Shown: positions 8,794 through 19,453, numbered from the stretch's first letter. The stretch is DNA of 64,000 nucleotides from Vogesella mureinivorans (GCF_007644035.1 NZ_VMTV02000909.1:123893-187892); one strand, 5' to 3'. Program-made: numbers and translations. The notes: a model not told the origin generated them from the letters alone.

Positions 8794-9570
8794 CTAGCGG
8801 ATAATGCCGCGGCTGGCGGCGGCAAAGAAACGCACAAATGCGGCCAACTCGTCCTTGCCGGCAGCGGCGTCGGTTTCGATTTCGGCGCGGGCATCGTCAA
8901 ACGGCAGGCCTTTGCGGTACAGCGCCTTGTAGGCGTTGCGGATGCTCCGGATCTGCTCGGGGCTGAAGCCGCGACGCTTCAGGCCTTCGGCGTTAATGCC
9001 GGCCGGTACGGCGCGGTTGCCGTGTGCCATCACGTACGGCGGCACATCCTGCGCCACGGCGCTGGAGAAAGCCGTCATGGCGTGGTCGCCGATGTGGCAG
9101 AACTGGTGCACGCTGGTAAAGCCGCCCAGAATCACCCAGTCGCCTACGTGCACGTGGCCGCCCAGCGTGGCGTTGTTGGCAAAAATGGTGTTATCGCCAA
9201 TCTGGCAGTCGTGGCCCAGGTGGACATAGGCCATGATCCAGTTGTTGTTACCCAGGCGGGTCACACCGATATCTTGCGCGGTGCCGATATTGAAGGTGCA
9301 GAACTCGCGGATGGTATTGCCGTCGCCGATTTCCAGGCGGGTAGGCTCACCGGCGTATTTCTTGTCTTGCGGTACGGCGCCCAGCGAGCAGAACTGGAAA
9401 ATACGGTTGTTCTTGCCAATGCTGGTGTGGCCTTCGATAACCACGTGCGGCCCTACCCAGGTGCCGCTGCCGATGCTGACATTGGCACCGATAATGCTGT
9501 AGGCGCCGATCTCAACATCGTCGGCAATCTGCGCGCCATCGGCAATGATGGCGGTAGGATGAATGGCCAT
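8794..9570 (-). CDS. lpxA: UDP-N-acetylglucosamine acyltransferase
   Basis: First enzyme of lipid A synthesis, adding a 3-hydroxyacyl chain to UDP-GlcNAc. The 258-residue protein begins [17 protein letters not shown] and is a left-handed beta-helix of hexapeptide repeats (I-G-x-x-x-x pattern), with the catalytic His in the [15 protein letters not shown] segment and a helical C-terminus containing [15 protein letters not shown] chose ATG 9568-9570, 2 bp after fabZ, over an earlier in-frame start that would lie inside fabZ. Confidence 0.97.
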   Translation of the reverse strand: MAIHPTAIIADGAQIADDVEIGAYSIIGANVSIGSGTWVGPHVVIEGHTSIGKNNRIFQFCSLGAVPQDKKYAGEPTRLEIGDGNTIREFCTFNIGTAQDIGVTRLGNNNWIMAYVHLGHDCQIGDNTIFANNATLGGHVHVGDWVILGGFTSVHQFCHIGDHAMTAFSSAVAQDVPPYVMAHGNRAVPAGINAEGLKRRGFSPEQIRSIRNAYKALYRKGLPFDDARAEIETDAAAGKDELAAFVRFFAAASRGIIR

Positions 9571-9572
9571 GT

Positions 9573-10040
9573 TTATACCTCGCGTTTGGCACACATGATT
9601 TGCGCTTCACAGGCCACCTGGCCGTCTACCAGCGCACGGGCACTATATTTGGCAATGCCGCGCTTCATGGCCAGCTGTTCCACTTCCAGGGTCAGCTGGT
9701 CGCCCGGCACCACCTGGCGCTTGAAGCGGGCGTTATCGATGCCCACAAAGAAGTACAGCTCGTTTTCCGGGCGCTCGCCTTCGCTGCGAATCGACAGAAT
9801 GCCCGCTGCCTGTGCCAGCGCCTCGATAATCAGCACGCCCGGCATCACCGGGTACTGCTCGAAGTGGCCCATGAAGAACGGCTCGTTGATCGTCACGTTC
9901 TTGATGGCCTTGATACGCTGGTTGGCCACAAACTCGGTCACGCGGTCTACCAGCAGGAACGGGTAGCGGTGCGGCAGGTAGCGCATGATCTCGCGTACGT
10001 CGATGGATACGGCTGCGTCGGTGCTCACGGCTTCGGTCAT
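9573..10040 (-). CDS. fabZ: 3-hydroxyacyl-ACP dehydratase FabZ
   Basis: Hot-dog fold dehydratase of fatty-acid elongation, competing with LpxA and LpxD for 3-hydroxyacyl-ACP. The 155 residues show the catalytic His in [32 protein letters not shown] and the catalytic Glu in [10 protein letters not shown]. It overlaps lpxD by the ATGA at 10037-10040. Confidence 0.97.
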   Translation of the reverse strand: MTEAVSTDAAVSIDVREIMRYLPHRYPFLLVDRVTEFVANQRIKAIKNVTINEPFFMGHFEQYPVMPGVLIIEALAQAAGILSIRSEGERPENELYFFVGIDNARFKRQVVPGDQLTLEVEQLAMKRGIAKYSARALVDGQVACEAQIMCAKREV

Positions 10041-11080
10041 GGTTGGGAATCCTTATTGTCTTGCGCTTGTTGCAGCGCTTTTTCAAGTTGTTTTACACGG
10101 GTAACCAGCTCGCCCAGGTGGCGCAGATGCGCCGCGTTGGCCAGCCACTCTTTGTGGGTAGCCATCGGGTACACCGCGGTGTAGGCGTCGGCCTGGCGGA
10201 TGGATTTGGAAATCAGGGTGCCGGCACCCACGTGGGTACCGTCGGCAATATCCAGGTGGCCAATGATGCGGGCGGCACCGCCAATGGTGCAGCGCGCGCC
10301 AATCTTGGTGCTACCTGCCACCGCAGCGCAACCGGCCATAGCGGTATGCGCGCCCACCTGGACGTTGTGCGCCAGCTGAATCTGGTTATCCAGCTTCACG
10401 CCTTCGCCAATAATGGTGTCTTTCAGCGCACCACGGTCGATGGTTGTATTGGCGCCGACCTCTACATCGTCGCCAATCACCACCACGCCGGTTTGCGGAA
10501 TCTTGAACCAGCGGTCGGTGTTCCATGCCAGGCCAAAGCCGTCGGCACCAATCACGGCACCGGCGTGCAGGATAACGCGGCTACCCAGACGGCAGCCGTG
10601 GTAGAGGCTGACATTGGGGTAAATCAGCGCATCGTCGCCAATGGTCACGTTATCGCCAATGACGACACCGGGGTGAATGATGCAGCGCTCGCCAATGGTG
10701 ACATGGCGACCGATGCTGACCATTTCGCGCACCTCGGCGCTGGCCGCCACCACACTGCCCTCGCCCACCACGGCACGCGGGTGTACACCCGGCACGGCCG
10801 CTGGCGGCGGGTTCAGCAGCGTGGCCACGCGGGCAAAATACAGGTACGGGTCGGCAGCCAGGATCAGGCTGCGGCCAACCTTGCTGGCGGCGTCTGCCAG
10901 TGCAGGCTTGACGATAACGGCACCCGCAGCCGTGCTGTCGAGCTGGCTACGGTATTTGGGGTTGGCCAGAAAAGTGATCTGGCCAGCGCCGGCCTCTTCC
11001 ATGGAGGCCAGGCGGTCGATATCGCGGTCTTCGCCGCGCAGCTCACCGCCCAGGGCGGCCACAATGTGCGATAGTTTCAT
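10037..11080 (-). CDS. lpxD: UDP-3-O-acylglucosamine N-acyltransferase
   Basis: Third step of lipid A synthesis, N-acylating UDP-3-O-acyl-glucosamine. The 347-residue protein has an N-terminal uridine-binding domain ([26 protein letters not shown]), a long left-handed beta-helix, the catalytic His in the [14 protein letters not shown] segment, and a C-terminal coiled helix. A TTG four codons upstream is rejected in favour of ATG 11078-11080. It is translationally coupled to fabZ. Confidence 0.97.
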   Translation of the reverse strand: MKLSHIVAALGGELRGEDRDIDRLASMEEAGAGQITFLANPKYRSQLDSTAAGAVIVKPALADAASKVGRSLILAADPYLYFARVATLLNPPPAAVPGVHPRAVVGEGSVVAASAEVREMVSIGRHVTIGERCIIHPGVVIGDNVTIGDDALIYPNVSLYHGCRLGSRVILHAGAVIGADGFGLAWNTDRWFKIPQTGVVVIGDDVEVGANTTIDRGALKDTIIGEGVKLDNQIQLAHNVQVGAHTAMAGCAAVAGSTKIGARCTIGGAARIIGHLDIADGTHVGAGTLISKSIRQADAYTAVYPMATHKEWLANAAHLRHLGELVTRVKQLEKALQQAQDNKDSQP

Positions 11081-11095
11081 GGGTTCTAGCAATGA

Positions 11096-11120
11096 CGAAG
11101 CCGACTTGGCGTCGGCTTCG
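11096..11120 (-). terminator. hairpin between skp and lpxD
   Basis: Perfect 10-bp stem CGAAGCCGAC / GTCGGCTTCG with a 5-nt loop, lying just upstream of lpxD. No U-run follows, so attenuation, RNA processing or 3'-end protection of the bamA-skp message is more likely than full termination. Confidence 0.5.
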
Positions 11121-11143
11121 AGTGTTGTAAGAAGCCTTCCGGC

Positions 11144-11632
11144 TTATTTTTCCAGCTCTTTCAGCACCTTGGGCGTAATGTCCAGCTTGCCGCTTACATA
11201 CACCACGTCCTGCAGGATAAGGTCAAACTGCTCGCGCTCGGCCAGCTGCCTGATCACGCGGTTGGCCCGCTCCTGCACCGCAGCAAACTCTTCGTTGCGG
11301 CGCTGGTTCAGGTCTTCGCGAAAATCGCGCGACTTGGCCTGGTACTCGCGGTCTACCGATGCCAGCTCCCGCTCTATGGCGCGGCGCTCGCTATCACTAG
11401 GCTTGCCTTTGGCCAGCTGCGACTCCAGCTCTTTACCCCGTGCAGCCAGCTTTTTCAGCTCGGCCTCGCGGTTGGCAAACTCGCGCTCCAGCTTTTTCTG
11501 CGCATTCAGCGCAGGGGCGGCTTCGCGGTAGACGCGTTCTGTGTTGACGTAACCGATTTTCATGTCGGCTGCGGTGGCACTGATCGATGCCAGCACCAGG
11601 GGCAGTGCCAGCAGCAGGCGTTTGAATGGCAT
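11144..11632 (-). CDS. skp: periplasmic chaperone Skp (OmpH family)
   Basis: A 162-residue periplasmic holdase for unfolded outer-membrane proteins. It has a signal peptide (MPFKRLLLALPLVLASISATAA, cleaved after ATAA), the strand MKIGYVNTERVYREAAP and a long charged coiled coil (LEREFANREAELKKLAARG onwards) that forms the tentacles of the trimer. It follows bamA by 9 bp, the usual arrangement. Confidence 0.95.
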   Translation of the reverse strand: MPFKRLLLALPLVLASISATAADMKIGYVNTERVYREAAPALNAQKKLEREFANREAELKKLAARGKELESQLAKGKPSDSERRAIERELASVDREYQAKSRDFREDLNQRRNEEFAAVQERANRVIRQLAEREQFDLILQDVVYVSGKLDITPKVLKELEK

Positions 11633-11641
11633 GCTAACTCC

Positions 11642-13927
11642 TTAGAACACTTGACCAATCGTAAACTGGAAGCGCTGCAGCTGGTCGCCACTTTCTTTCT
11701 TCAGCGGCAAGGCATAGCTGAACTTGAGCGGGCCAATAGGTGACAGCCAGGTCATGGCCAGGCCGGCAGAGTAACGCAGGCCATCCGAGGCACTCACCGA
11801 CGCTTCTTTCGGGTCCCACAGCGTACCGGCATCAAAGAACAGGCTGGTACGCAAGCTACGGTTATCACGCATGCCCGGGAAGGGGAACAGCAGCTCCAGC
11901 GAGCTGGTGATCTTGCGTGTACCACCCAGTGCATCGCCGTTGGTGTCCAGCGGGCCCATGCTGCCATTTTCATAGCCGCGCACCGAACCCAGGCCACCCA
12001 GATAGTAGTTCTGGAAGAACGGCAGGCGCTTGGTTCTGCCATAACCATTGGCGAACCCTACTTCACCGCTGGCGGCCAGGGTAAAGTTTTTCGACAGCGG
12101 CCAGAACCACGCCTGGTTGTGCGACATGCGGTAGTACTGGATATCCCCGCCCGGCACGCCGGCATCCAGGTAAACCCCCATGCTGTAGCCACGCGTTGGC
12201 CACAAGGCGCTATCGCGGGTGTCGCGCGACCAGCCGGCCGACGACAATAGCGTCATGTTGGAGCGGCCGTATTGGTTAACAAAGTCCTTGTAGCGCTGCG
12301 GGCTATCGCTAAACAGCGTGATAGCGGTATTTTCCGCACCAAAACTGTAGTTGATGCGGTCAAATTCGGTTACCGGCACACCAAAACGTACGGCTGCACC
12401 GGTCGTGCTGGTCTTGTACTTGTTGGTATCCGTGGCCGACGGGTTGTACACGCGGCGGTACACGTCGTAGCCTACGCTGACACCATCCACCGTGTAATAC
12501 GGGTCGGTAAACGACAGCGTTGCATTTTTGGAAGTCTTGCCTGTGGAAAAGCTGAACGACAAAGACTTGCCCGAACCCAGCACGTTGGCTTGCGATACCG
12601 AGGCGCTCAGCTGCAAACCATCGCCCTGGGCATAGCCGATACCGGCATTGATCGAGCCGGTAGCACGCTCTTTTACCACCACATTCATATCGACCTGGTC
12701 TGCGGTATCTACCACAGCCGGGGTCTCGATATTCACGGTTTCAAAGTAACCCAGCAGCTCAAGACGCTCTTTACTGCGCTTGATGGCGGCGCCGTTATAT
12801 TGCGCGCTTTCCAGCTGGCGCAGCTCGCGGCGAATCACTTCATCGCGGGTGCGGGTGTTACCGGAAATGCTCACGCGGCGCACGCTGGTCAGGCGGCCCG
12901 GGTCGACAAAGAAGGTCAGCGCAACCGTGCTTTTCTCCTGATCGATCTCCGGCACCGGGTTCACGCTGACAAAAGCGTAGCCGTCTGCCTCCAGGCGCTC
13001 GGTCAGTGCCGTGATGGAAGCATTGATTTCTTCACGGTTGAACAGCGCACCTTGCTTGATGGTAATCAGCTGGCGCAGCTCTGCTTCTGGCACGCGCAGG
13101 TCGCCCGCCAGACGGATATCGGAAATCTTGTACTGTTTGCCTTCGGACAGGTTGGCCGTAACGTACATGGCCTGCTTGTCCGCGCTGATGGCTACCTGCG
13201 TGGATTCGATATTGAACTCGGCGTAGCCCTGGTTCAGGTAGTAGGCACGCAGTTTTTCCAGATCGGCCGACAATTGCTGGCGCGAGTAGCGGTCCGAGCG
13301 CGACAGCCAGGTCATGAAGCCTGATGGCGTCAGCGACATTTCGTCCAGCAGGGTATCTTCGTCAAAAGCTCGGTTGCCTACAATGCGGATATCCTTGATC
13401 TTGGCGGTCACGCCTTCCACGATATCCAGCGTCACCGCCACGCGGTTACGCTCCAGGCGGGTAATCTGCGTCTGGATCTCGGCCGAGTACTTGCCCTTGC
13501 TGAAATACTGGCGTTTGAGCTCTTGCACCGCCTGGTCCAGCAGGCCCTGGTCGAAAATGCGCGACTCGGCCAGGCCGTTGTCTTTCATGGCCTTGATCAG
13601 CTGCTCTTTCGGAAACTCTTTGCTGCCGTTGACTTGCAACTGTGCGATCACCGGGCGCTCGCTTACCGCCAGCACCAGCACATCGCCATCCGACTCGACG
13701 CGCACATCGTTAAAGAAACCGGTAGCAAACAGGGCCTTGATGGCCTCTGATGCGCGCTGCTGGGTGAAGGTATCCCCCACTTTCAACGGCAGGTAGTTGA
13801 AGACGGTACCCGGCTCGGTACGCTGCAGGCCTTCAACACGAATGTCCTTGATAACAAAACTGTCCGCGGCCCAGGCCGGGGACAAAAAGGCAGCGGCAAC
13901 AGCGGCTGCAAGAAAGCGTTTGTTCAT
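11642..13927 (-). CDS. bamA: outer membrane assembly factor BamA
   Basis: Core of the BAM complex that inserts beta-barrel proteins in the outer membrane. The 761-residue precursor has a signal peptide ending SPAWA, five POTRA domains (starting IKDIRVEGLQRTEPGTVF) and a C-terminal 16-strand barrel with the conserved GGLGSVRGYENG (VRGF/Y) motif and a terminal phenylalanine (QFTIGQVF). I chose ATG 13925-13927 (MNKRFLAAAV) because the signal peptide begins there; the longer frame overlaps rseP. Confidence 0.97.
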   Translation of the reverse strand: MNKRFLAAAVAAAFLSPAWAADSFVIKDIRVEGLQRTEPGTVFNYLPLKVGDTFTQQRASEAIKALFATGFFNDVRVESDGDVLVLAVSERPVIAQLQVNGSKEFPKEQLIKAMKDNGLAESRIFDQGLLDQAVQELKRQYFSKGKYSAEIQTQITRLERNRVAVTLDIVEGVTAKIKDIRIVGNRAFDEDTLLDEMSLTPSGFMTWLSRSDRYSRQQLSADLEKLRAYYLNQGYAEFNIESTQVAISADKQAMYVTANLSEGKQYKISDIRLAGDLRVPEAELRQLITIKQGALFNREEINASITALTERLEADGYAFVSVNPVPEIDQEKSTVALTFFVDPGRLTSVRRVSISGNTRTRDEVIRRELRQLESAQYNGAAIKRSKERLELLGYFETVNIETPAVVDTADQVDMNVVVKERATGSINAGIGYAQGDGLQLSASVSQANVLGSGKSLSFSFSTGKTSKNATLSFTDPYYTVDGVSVGYDVYRRVYNPSATDTNKYKTSTTGAAVRFGVPVTEFDRINYSFGAENTAITLFSDSPQRYKDFVNQYGRSNMTLLSSAGWSRDTRDSALWPTRGYSMGVYLDAGVPGGDIQYYRMSHNQAWFWPLSKNFTLAASGEVGFANGYGRTKRLPFFQNYYLGGLGSVRGYENGSMGPLDTNGDALGGTRKITSSLELLFPFPGMRDNRSLRTSLFFDAGTLWDPKEASVSASDGLRYSAGLAMTWLSPIGPLKFSYALPLKKESGDQLQRFQFTIGQVF

Positions 13928-13940
13928 AGTTGTTATGATC

Positions 13941-15278
13941 CTAGCCGGCCAGCAACCGGGCGAAGTCATTAAACAGGGCCAGCATCATGACTATCAGAAT
14001 GAAAGCCATCCCCAGACGCTGACCGACTTCGTACACGCGATCGGGAAGCGGTCGCCCCCGAATCAGTTCTGCCACATGATACAGCAAGTGCCCACCATCC
14101 AGCACTGGCACGGGTAGCAGATTGAATACCCCAAGACTGACACTGATCAGCGCCATGAATTCCAGCAAGGCAATGATGCCGATATCGGCACTTTTGCCCG
14201 CGTACTCGGCAATGGTGATCGGGCCGCTCAAGGCGTCCAGCGACACACCGCCAGTCAGCATGGCGCCCAGCGTACCCAGCGTGCTCTGGCACAGCGCCCA
14301 CGTGCGCGCCAACGCAGCCGGCACCGCATCGCTGGCAGGCACGTGCACGCGCTGCTGCAGGCCGGCGAGCCAGGCTTCGTCCACTGCCGGGGCGGCACCG
14401 ATGCGGCCAACCTTTACGCCATCCTGATCGATACTGTCCGGGCGCAGCGGCAGCTGCAGCTGCTTGCCCGCACGCTGCACGGTCAGGACAAATTGTTCGC
14501 CCGGGTGGTTGTGCACCCAGAGCACCCAGGCCTCCCAGCTGGCTATAGGCTTGCCGCCCACCGCTATCAGCTTGTCACCCGCCAATAATCCGGCCCGCGC
14601 TGCCGCACCATCCGGCAGCACGGCGCCGATTTGCGGCAGATAGCGCGCAGGCATCACGCCCAGCTTGCCCATGGTGGCCTGGTCGAATTTTTCCAGCCCG
14701 AATGCTGGCAGGTCCAGACGGGCCACCAGCGGCTGCCCTGCCCGCTGCAGGCCCAAGGCAAGCTGCCCATCATTCACAATGGCCATGCCCATGGCCTGGC
14801 GGGCATCCGCCCAGTCTGCCACCGGTGTGCCATTGACACTGACGATACGGTCACCCGCACGCACGCCGGCAGCAGCGGCCGCGGTTTGCGCCGCCACGGT
14901 ACCCACCAATGGCTGCAAGCGGGTTTGCTCGCCGCTCATGGTGATGGCAAACAGCACCACTGCCAGCAGCAGGTTGGCTACCGGGCCCGCCAGCACGATG
15001 ATCATGCGCTGCCACACCGGGCGCTGGTTAAACGCGCGGTGGCGATCCTGGCTTTCTACCGGCGCCTCGCGTTCGTCCAGCATGCGCACATAGCCGCCCA
15101 GCGGTATCCACGCCAGACGCCACTCGGTGTCCCCCACGGTGCGGGCATAGATGGTTTTGCCAAAACCGATGGAGAAAGTCAGCACCTTCACGCCACACAA
15201 ACGCGCGGCCAGAAAATGGCCAAACTCGTGAAAGGTGACCAGCACGCCAATAACCAGCAAGAAGGCCAGGATGGTCAT
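13941..15278 (-). CDS. rseP: site-2 metalloprotease RseP
   Basis: Inner-membrane zinc protease that cleaves anti-sigma factor RseA (sigma-E response) and remnant signal peptides. The 445-residue protein shows the HEFGH zinc motif in the first membrane helix, two PDZ domains in the periplasmic part (VNGTPVADW, VGGKPIASW), and NLLPVPVLDGGHLL carrying the third zinc ligand. The ATG at 15276-15278 overlaps the dxr stop by 4 bp, so I prefer it to a start four codons earlier. Position between dxr and bamA is conserved in betaproteobacteria. Confidence 0.96.
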   Translation of the reverse strand: MTILAFLLVIGVLVTFHEFGHFLAARLCGVKVLTFSIGFGKTIYARTVGDTEWRLAWIPLGGYVRMLDEREAPVESQDRHRAFNQRPVWQRMIIVLAGPVANLLLAVVLFAITMSGEQTRLQPLVGTVAAQTAAAAAGVRAGDRIVSVNGTPVADWADARQAMGMAIVNDGQLALGLQRAGQPLVARLDLPAFGLEKFDQATMGKLGVMPARYLPQIGAVLPDGAAARAGLLAGDKLIAVGGKPIASWEAWVLWVHNHPGEQFVLTVQRAGKQLQLPLRPDSIDQDGVKVGRIGAAPAVDEAWLAGLQQRVHVPASDAVPAALARTWALCQSTLGTLGAMLTGGVSLDALSGPITIAEYAGKSADIGIIALLEFMALISVSLGVFNLLPVPVLDGGHLLYHVAELIRGRPLPDRVYEVGQRLGMAFILIVMMLALFNDFARLLAG

Positions 15279-16453
15279 GCCACCACCCATTCGCCCACCA
15301 GGGCGCGCGTAGCGGCATCCTTGGCCAGCAGGCTTTCCAGGTCATGGCTCAGCGCCAGGTCACTCTGCGCCAGCGCCCGCTCGATAAGCTGCGGAATCTG
15401 CAGGAAGCCGATGCGCCCGGCCAGAAAGCTGGCTACCGCCACCTCGTTGGCCGCATTCATCACGGCGGAGGCATCGCCACCTGCTTTCAGGCAGTCGAAC
15501 GCCAATTTCAGGCAGGGGAAGCGCTGCAGGTCGGGCGCTTCGAAAGTCAGTGCGCCCATGGCCAGAAAATCCAGCGGCTGTACCGGCGCGGCAATACGCT
15601 GCGGCCAGGCCATAGCGTAGGCGATGGGCGTACGCATATCGGGCGAGCCCAGCTGCGCCAGAATGCTGCCATCGTGATAGCGCACCATGGAATGAATAAC
15701 GCTTTGCGGGTGCACCACCACCTTGATTTGCTCGGGCGGCGTACGGAACAGCCAGTGCGCCTCGATCACTTCCAGCCCTTTGTTCATCAGGCTGGCAGAG
15801 TCTACTGAAATCTTGCGGCCCATCACCCAGTTCGGGTGCTTGCAGGCATCGTCGGCGGTAACGTGTTGCAGCTGCGCCAGCGTATGGTGACGGAAAGGGC
15901 CGCCAGACGCGGTAAGGATCAGCTCTACCACGCCCGCGGCGGCCAAGTCACCGTCAAACCCGGCAGGCAGGGCCTGGAACAGTGCATTGTGTTCGCTATC
16001 TACCGGCAGCAGCGTCGCACCACCCTCTTGCACGGCGCGCATGAACAGGTCGCCAGCCACCACCAACGATTCCTTATTGGCCAGCAGAATGCGCTTACCC
16101 GCCCGCGCAGCCGCCAGGGTTGGCCGCAGGCCGGCCGCACCGACGATGGCCGCCATCACCATATCTACCTCGACTGCGGTAGATACCTCGGTTAATGCCG
16201 CTTCGCCGTCCAGTACTTGGGTCTGGCTACCGGCGTCGGCCAGCAGGCCGCGTAGGCGGTGCGCTGCCTGCGGGTCCACCAGCACGGCGTAGCGCGGGTT
16301 GTGTTGCAGGCATTGGGCGAATAGCTTGTCGGCCTGGCTATGTGCCGCCAGGGCAAAAACACGATAGCGCGACGGGTGCATGGCCACCACGTCCAGCGTG
16401 TTGGTGCCAATGCTACCGGTCGCGCCCAGTACAGTTATCAGTTGAATAGTCAT
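15275..16453 (-). CDS. dxr: 1-deoxy-D-xylulose 5-phosphate reductoisomerase
   Basis: Second enzyme of the MEP isoprenoid pathway, making 2-C-methyl-D-erythritol 4-phosphate with NADPH. The 392 residues include the NADPH-binding VLGATGSIGTNTLDV, LANKESLVVAG, the metal-binding PVDSEHNA, LTASGGPF and MGRKISVDSASLMNKGLE. Start ATG 16451-16453 matches the family N-terminus. It feeds the uppS reaction encoded two genes upstream. Confidence 0.97.
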   Translation of the reverse strand: MTIQLITVLGATGSIGTNTLDVVAMHPSRYRVFALAAHSQADKLFAQCLQHNPRYAVLVDPQAAHRLRGLLADAGSQTQVLDGEAALTEVSTAVEVDMVMAAIVGAAGLRPTLAAARAGKRILLANKESLVVAGDLFMRAVQEGGATLLPVDSEHNALFQALPAGFDGDLAAAGVVELILTASGGPFRHHTLAQLQHVTADDACKHPNWVMGRKISVDSASLMNKGLEVIEAHWLFRTPPEQIKVVVHPQSVIHSMVRYHDGSILAQLGSPDMRTPIAYAMAWPQRIAAPVQPLDFLAMGALTFEAPDLQRFPCLKLAFDCLKAGGDASAVMNAANEVAVASFLAGRIGFLQIPQLIERALAQSDLALSHDLESLLAKDAATRALVGEWVVA

Positions 16454-16460
16454 GCAGTAC

Positions 16461-17264
16461 TCATGCAAGCAGCAAACGCAGTGCGTGCGATACGGCCAGA
16501 ACGGCAATCAGGCTATCGATACGGTCGTAAACACCGCCGTGGCCCGGCAGCAGGCTACTGCTGTCCTTGATGCCGGCGCTACGTTTGAACCAGGATTCCA
16601 GCAGGTCGCCCACCACGCTCACCGCGGTCAGGCCCATGGCCAATGGCAACAACACCGCCAGCGGCAGCGGGATATTCAGCCAGCCCAGGTCGTTAACAAA
16701 CCAGACATAGGCGGCCACACCCACGATGGCACCAATGACACCTTCCCAGCTCTTGCCGGGGCTGATGGCGGGTGCCAGTTTATGCTTGCCAAAAGTTTTG
16801 CCGGCGAAATAAGCGGCCACATCGGCCACCCATACCAAACCCATCACCGCCAGCAGCTGCTTGCCACTAATGGCCGAGTTATCCGGGTGCCAGGCCAGAA
16901 AGGCAAACCAGGCCGGAAACATCAGCAACACCCCCAGCAGCATGGCCGGGATACCCGTGGGAATCGGCCAACGTTTGCGCAGCCACATAGGTGCCAGCAC
17001 CAGCCAGACCAGCAACGAGATACTCATCGTCAGCGCACCTGGCATATAGCCCGCCCACCAAGCCAAGCCGGCCAAGGCTGTACAGGCAGCCAGATAGGCC
17101 CATTGTTGCACGCCAGCGATGGCCGCCATACGGCAGAATTCCCATAGCGCCAAACCAATAATCAGCCACGAAAAAGCCGCCCAGGCGTGGGGAGGAAAGA
17201 AAAACAGCGCCGCCAGCATCAATGGAAGCAGGACGAGCGCCGTGAGAATACGCGTTTTCAGCAT
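16461..17264 (-). CDS. cdsA: phosphatidate cytidylyltransferase
   Basis: Integral membrane enzyme making CDP-diacylglycerol from phosphatidate and CTP. The 267-residue protein has about seven to eight hydrophobic segments and the CdsA signature near the C-terminus (SVVGDLLESWFKR followed by LLPGHGGVYDRIDSL with the conserved Asp residues). It lies 3 bp after uppS. Confidence 0.96.
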   Translation of the reverse strand: MLKTRILTALVLLPLMLAALFFFPPHAWAAFSWLIIGLALWEFCRMAAIAGVQQWAYLAACTALAGLAWWAGYMPGALTMSISLLVWLVLAPMWLRKRWPIPTGIPAMLLGVLLMFPAWFAFLAWHPDNSAISGKQLLAVMGLVWVADVAAYFAGKTFGKHKLAPAISPGKSWEGVIGAIVGVAAYVWFVNDLGWLNIPLPLAVLLPLAMGLTAVSVVGDLLESWFKRSAGIKDSSSLLPGHGGVYDRIDSLIAVLAVSHALRLLLA

Positions 17265-17267
17265 GAA

Positions 17268-18017
17268 TTAGCCTCGGCGTTGCGCTTCGGGCAGCTGTTC
17301 GCTGGTGCGGCCAAAACGGCGCTCACGCGAATGAAAAGATGCCAGCGCGTCGTGTAGCGCCTTACGGTCGAAGTCCGGCCACAGCAGGTCGGTAAAATAC
17401 AGCTCGCTATACGCCAGCTGCCACAGCAGGAAGTTACTGATACGCTGCTCGCCACCCGTGCGGATGAACAGGTCAGGCTCCGGGGCGTAGGCGGTAGACA
17501 GGTTGGCCGCCAGCGCGGCTTCGTCTATCTGCGCCACACCCTGCGCCTGCAGCCGGGCCACAGCCTGCAAGACATCCCAGCGCCCGCCGTAGTCGGCGGC
17601 GATAGTGAGCGTCAAGCCGGTATTGGCTGCCGTCAGGCTTTCGGCTGCATCGATACGCGCCAGAATCGCAGTGGAAAACCGCTCGCGAGAACCAATGATT
17701 TTCAAGCGGATATTATTGCGATGCAGGCGTTCCACCTCACGCTCCAGCGCGACAAAGAACAGCTCCATCAGGAAGCTGACTTCTTCTTCCGGGCGGCGCC
17801 AGTTCTCGGTGGAAAATGCAAAAAGGGTAAGAAACTCCACCCCCAGCTCGCTGCAGGCTTTTACCGTATCGCGCACGGCATCAAGGCCACGCTTGTGCCC
17901 GGCTACGCGGGGCAGGAAGCGCTTTTTGGCCCAGCGCCCGTTGCCATCCATGATGATGGCGATATGCCGAGGCACCACAGGCGCCCCGGTCACATCTTGA
18001 GTAGAGCTTGCAAACAA
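17268..18017 (-). CDS. uppS: undecaprenyl diphosphate synthase
   Basis: cis-Prenyltransferase that makes the C55 carrier for peptidoglycan and LPS. The 249-residue protein shows [38 protein letters not shown] and [20 protein letters not shown]. The start is a TTG at 18015-18017 with AGGGG about seven bases upstream; it gives the N-terminus FASSTQ, similar to other Neisseriales proteins. A GTG eight codons later is the alternative. Confidence 0.95.
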   Translation of the reverse strand: MFASSTQDVTGAPVVPRHIAIIMDGNGRWAKKRFLPRVAGHKRGLDAVRDTVKACSELGVEFLTLFAFSTENWRRPEEEVSFLMELFFVALEREVERLHRNNIRLKIIGSRERFSTAILARIDAAESLTAANTGLTLTIAADYGGRWDVLQAVARLQAQGVAQIDEAALAANLSTAYAPEPDLFIRTGGEQRISNFLLWQLAYSELYFTDLLWPDFDRKALHDALASFHSRERRFGRTSEQLPEAQRRG

Positions 18018-18027
18018 GGGCTACCCC

Positions 18028-18585
18028 TTATACGGCCAGCAGTTCAGCTTCTTTGGTAGCAAGCGCTTTATCGACTTCGGCAATGAACTTGTCCGTCAGC
18101 TTCTGGATGTCGTCCTGACCGCGGCGCTCTTCGTCCTCGGTAATGGCTTTGTCTTTCAGCAGGTTTTTAAAGTCGTTATTGGCATCGCGGCGTACATTGC
18201 GTACGGCTACGCGTGCGCCTTCGGCTTCGCCACGCACCACCTTGATCAGGTCGCGACGGCGCTCTTCGGTCAGTGCTGGCATCGGCACACGAATCAGCTC
18301 GCCCATAGAGGACGGGTTCAGGCCCAGATCGCTATCGCGAATCGCTTTTTCGATCTTGGCAACCATGCTTTTTTCCCAGGCTTGCACACCCAGGGTACGT
18401 GCATCGATATTGGTAACGTTGGCCACTTGGTTCACAGGCACATCGCTACCGTAGTAGTCCACCATAACGTGGTCCAACAGACCGGCGTGTGCGCGGCCTG
18501 TGCGCACTTTGGCCAGATCGGTCTTGAAGGTTTCGAGCGTTTTTTGCATTTTGTGCTCGGCTGACTTCTTCACGTCATTGATCAT
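18028..18585 (-). CDS. frr: ribosome recycling factor
   Basis: Splits post-termination ribosomes together with EF-G. The 185-residue protein has the typical [18 protein letters not shown] start, [21 protein letters not shown] and [20 protein letters not shown]. The ATG at 18583-18585 has GGGAG upstream, preferred over an earlier in-frame start. It lies between pyrH and uppS as in most proteobacteria. Confidence 0.97.
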   Translation of the reverse strand: MINDVKKSAEHKMQKTLETFKTDLAKVRTGRAHAGLLDHVMVDYYGSDVPVNQVANVTNIDARTLGVQAWEKSMVAKIEKAIRDSDLGLNPSSMGELIRVPMPALTEERRRDLIKVVRGEAEGARVAVRNVRRDANNDFKNLLKDKAITEDEERRGQDDIQKLTDKFIAEVDKALATKEAELLAV

Positions 18586-18606
18586 GATTACTCCCGTTGT
18601 CTTTCT

Positions 18607-18645
18607 GAAAAACAAGGCGGAAAGCGGCTCTGAGCCGTTTCCGCC
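18607..18645 (-). terminator. intrinsic terminator between pyrH and frr
   Basis: GGCGGAAA-CGGCT stem with one bulged base and a short loop, followed on the minus strand by TTGTTTTTC. This has the form of a Rho-independent terminator and would reduce read-through from pyrH into frr. Confidence 0.75.
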
Positions 18646-18663
18646 TATGAGGATTCGTTAAAA

Positions 18664-19383
18664 TCAGCAGTGTACCAGCGTGCCTTCGTCTTCGCCAAGC
18701 ACCACGCGGGTCAGCGCGCCTTGCTTGAAGATGCTGAACACTTTGATATTCAGCTGCTGGTCACGGCACAGGGCAAAGGCCGTTGCATCCATGACTTTCA
18801 GGTTGCGCGAGATGGCTTCGTCAAATGTCAGGGTCTGGTAGCGCACGGCGTCCGGGTTCTTTTTCGGATCATCGGTGTATACGCCGTCGACCTTGGTGGC
18901 TTTCAGCATGATGTCCACGTTCATTTCCATACCGCGCAGCGCTGCTGCGGTGTCGGTGGTAAAGAACGGGTTGCCGGTACCGGCAGCAAAAATCACAACT
19001 TTGCCTTCTTCCAGGTACTGCATGGCCTTGCCGCGCACATACGGCTCGGCAATCTGCTGCATGGTCAGTGCGGACTGCACGCGGGCAATCAGACCCGCTT
19101 TGGTCATGGCATCTTTCAGCGCCAGCGCGTTCATGACAGTGGCCATCATGCCCATGTAGTCTGCCGTGGCACGGTCCATGCCGGCCGCTGCAGGCGCTAC
19201 GCCGCGGAAAATGTTACCGCCACCAATCACGATACCTACTTGCACACCCAGGTCGACGACCTCTTTGATCTGGCCAACGATCTGCTGGATGGTGTTGCGG
19301 TTAATCCCGTAGCTGTCATCACCCATCAGGGCTTCACCGGAAAGTTTCAGCAGAATGCGTTTATAGGCGGGGGATTGGCTCAT
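18664..19383 (-). CDS. pyrH: UMP kinase
   Basis: Amino-acid-kinase-fold enzyme phosphorylating UMP to UDP. The 239-residue protein has [45 protein letters not shown] and the [17 protein letters not shown] nucleotide-binding loop. ATG 19381-19383 (MSQSPAYKR) has AGAGGT upstream and is preferred over a start five codons earlier. Confidence 0.97.
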   Translation of the reverse strand: MSQSPAYKRILLKLSGEALMGDDSYGINRNTIQQIVGQIKEVVDLGVQVGIVIGGGNIFRGVAPAAAGMDRATADYMGMMATVMNALALKDAMTKAGLIARVQSALTMQQIAEPYVRGKAMQYLEEGKVVIFAAGTGNPFFTTDTAAALRGMEMNVDIMLKATKVDGVYTDDPKKNPDAVRYQTLTFDEAISRNLKVMDATAFALCRDQQLNIKVFSIFKQGALTRVVLGEDEGTLVHC

Positions 19384-19424
19384 GATTACCTCTGGCATGC
19401 GGTTGGGGATTCTTTAATTTGCGA

Positions 19425-19453
19425 AACGGCACCCTGTTTTGCAGGGTGCCGTT
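19425..19453 (-). terminator. hairpin between tsf and pyrH
   Basis: Perfect 12-bp stem AACGGCACCCTG / CAGGGTGCCGTT around a 5-nt loop. Read leftwards it is followed only by a short TTTCG, so termination is probably partial. Confidence 0.65.
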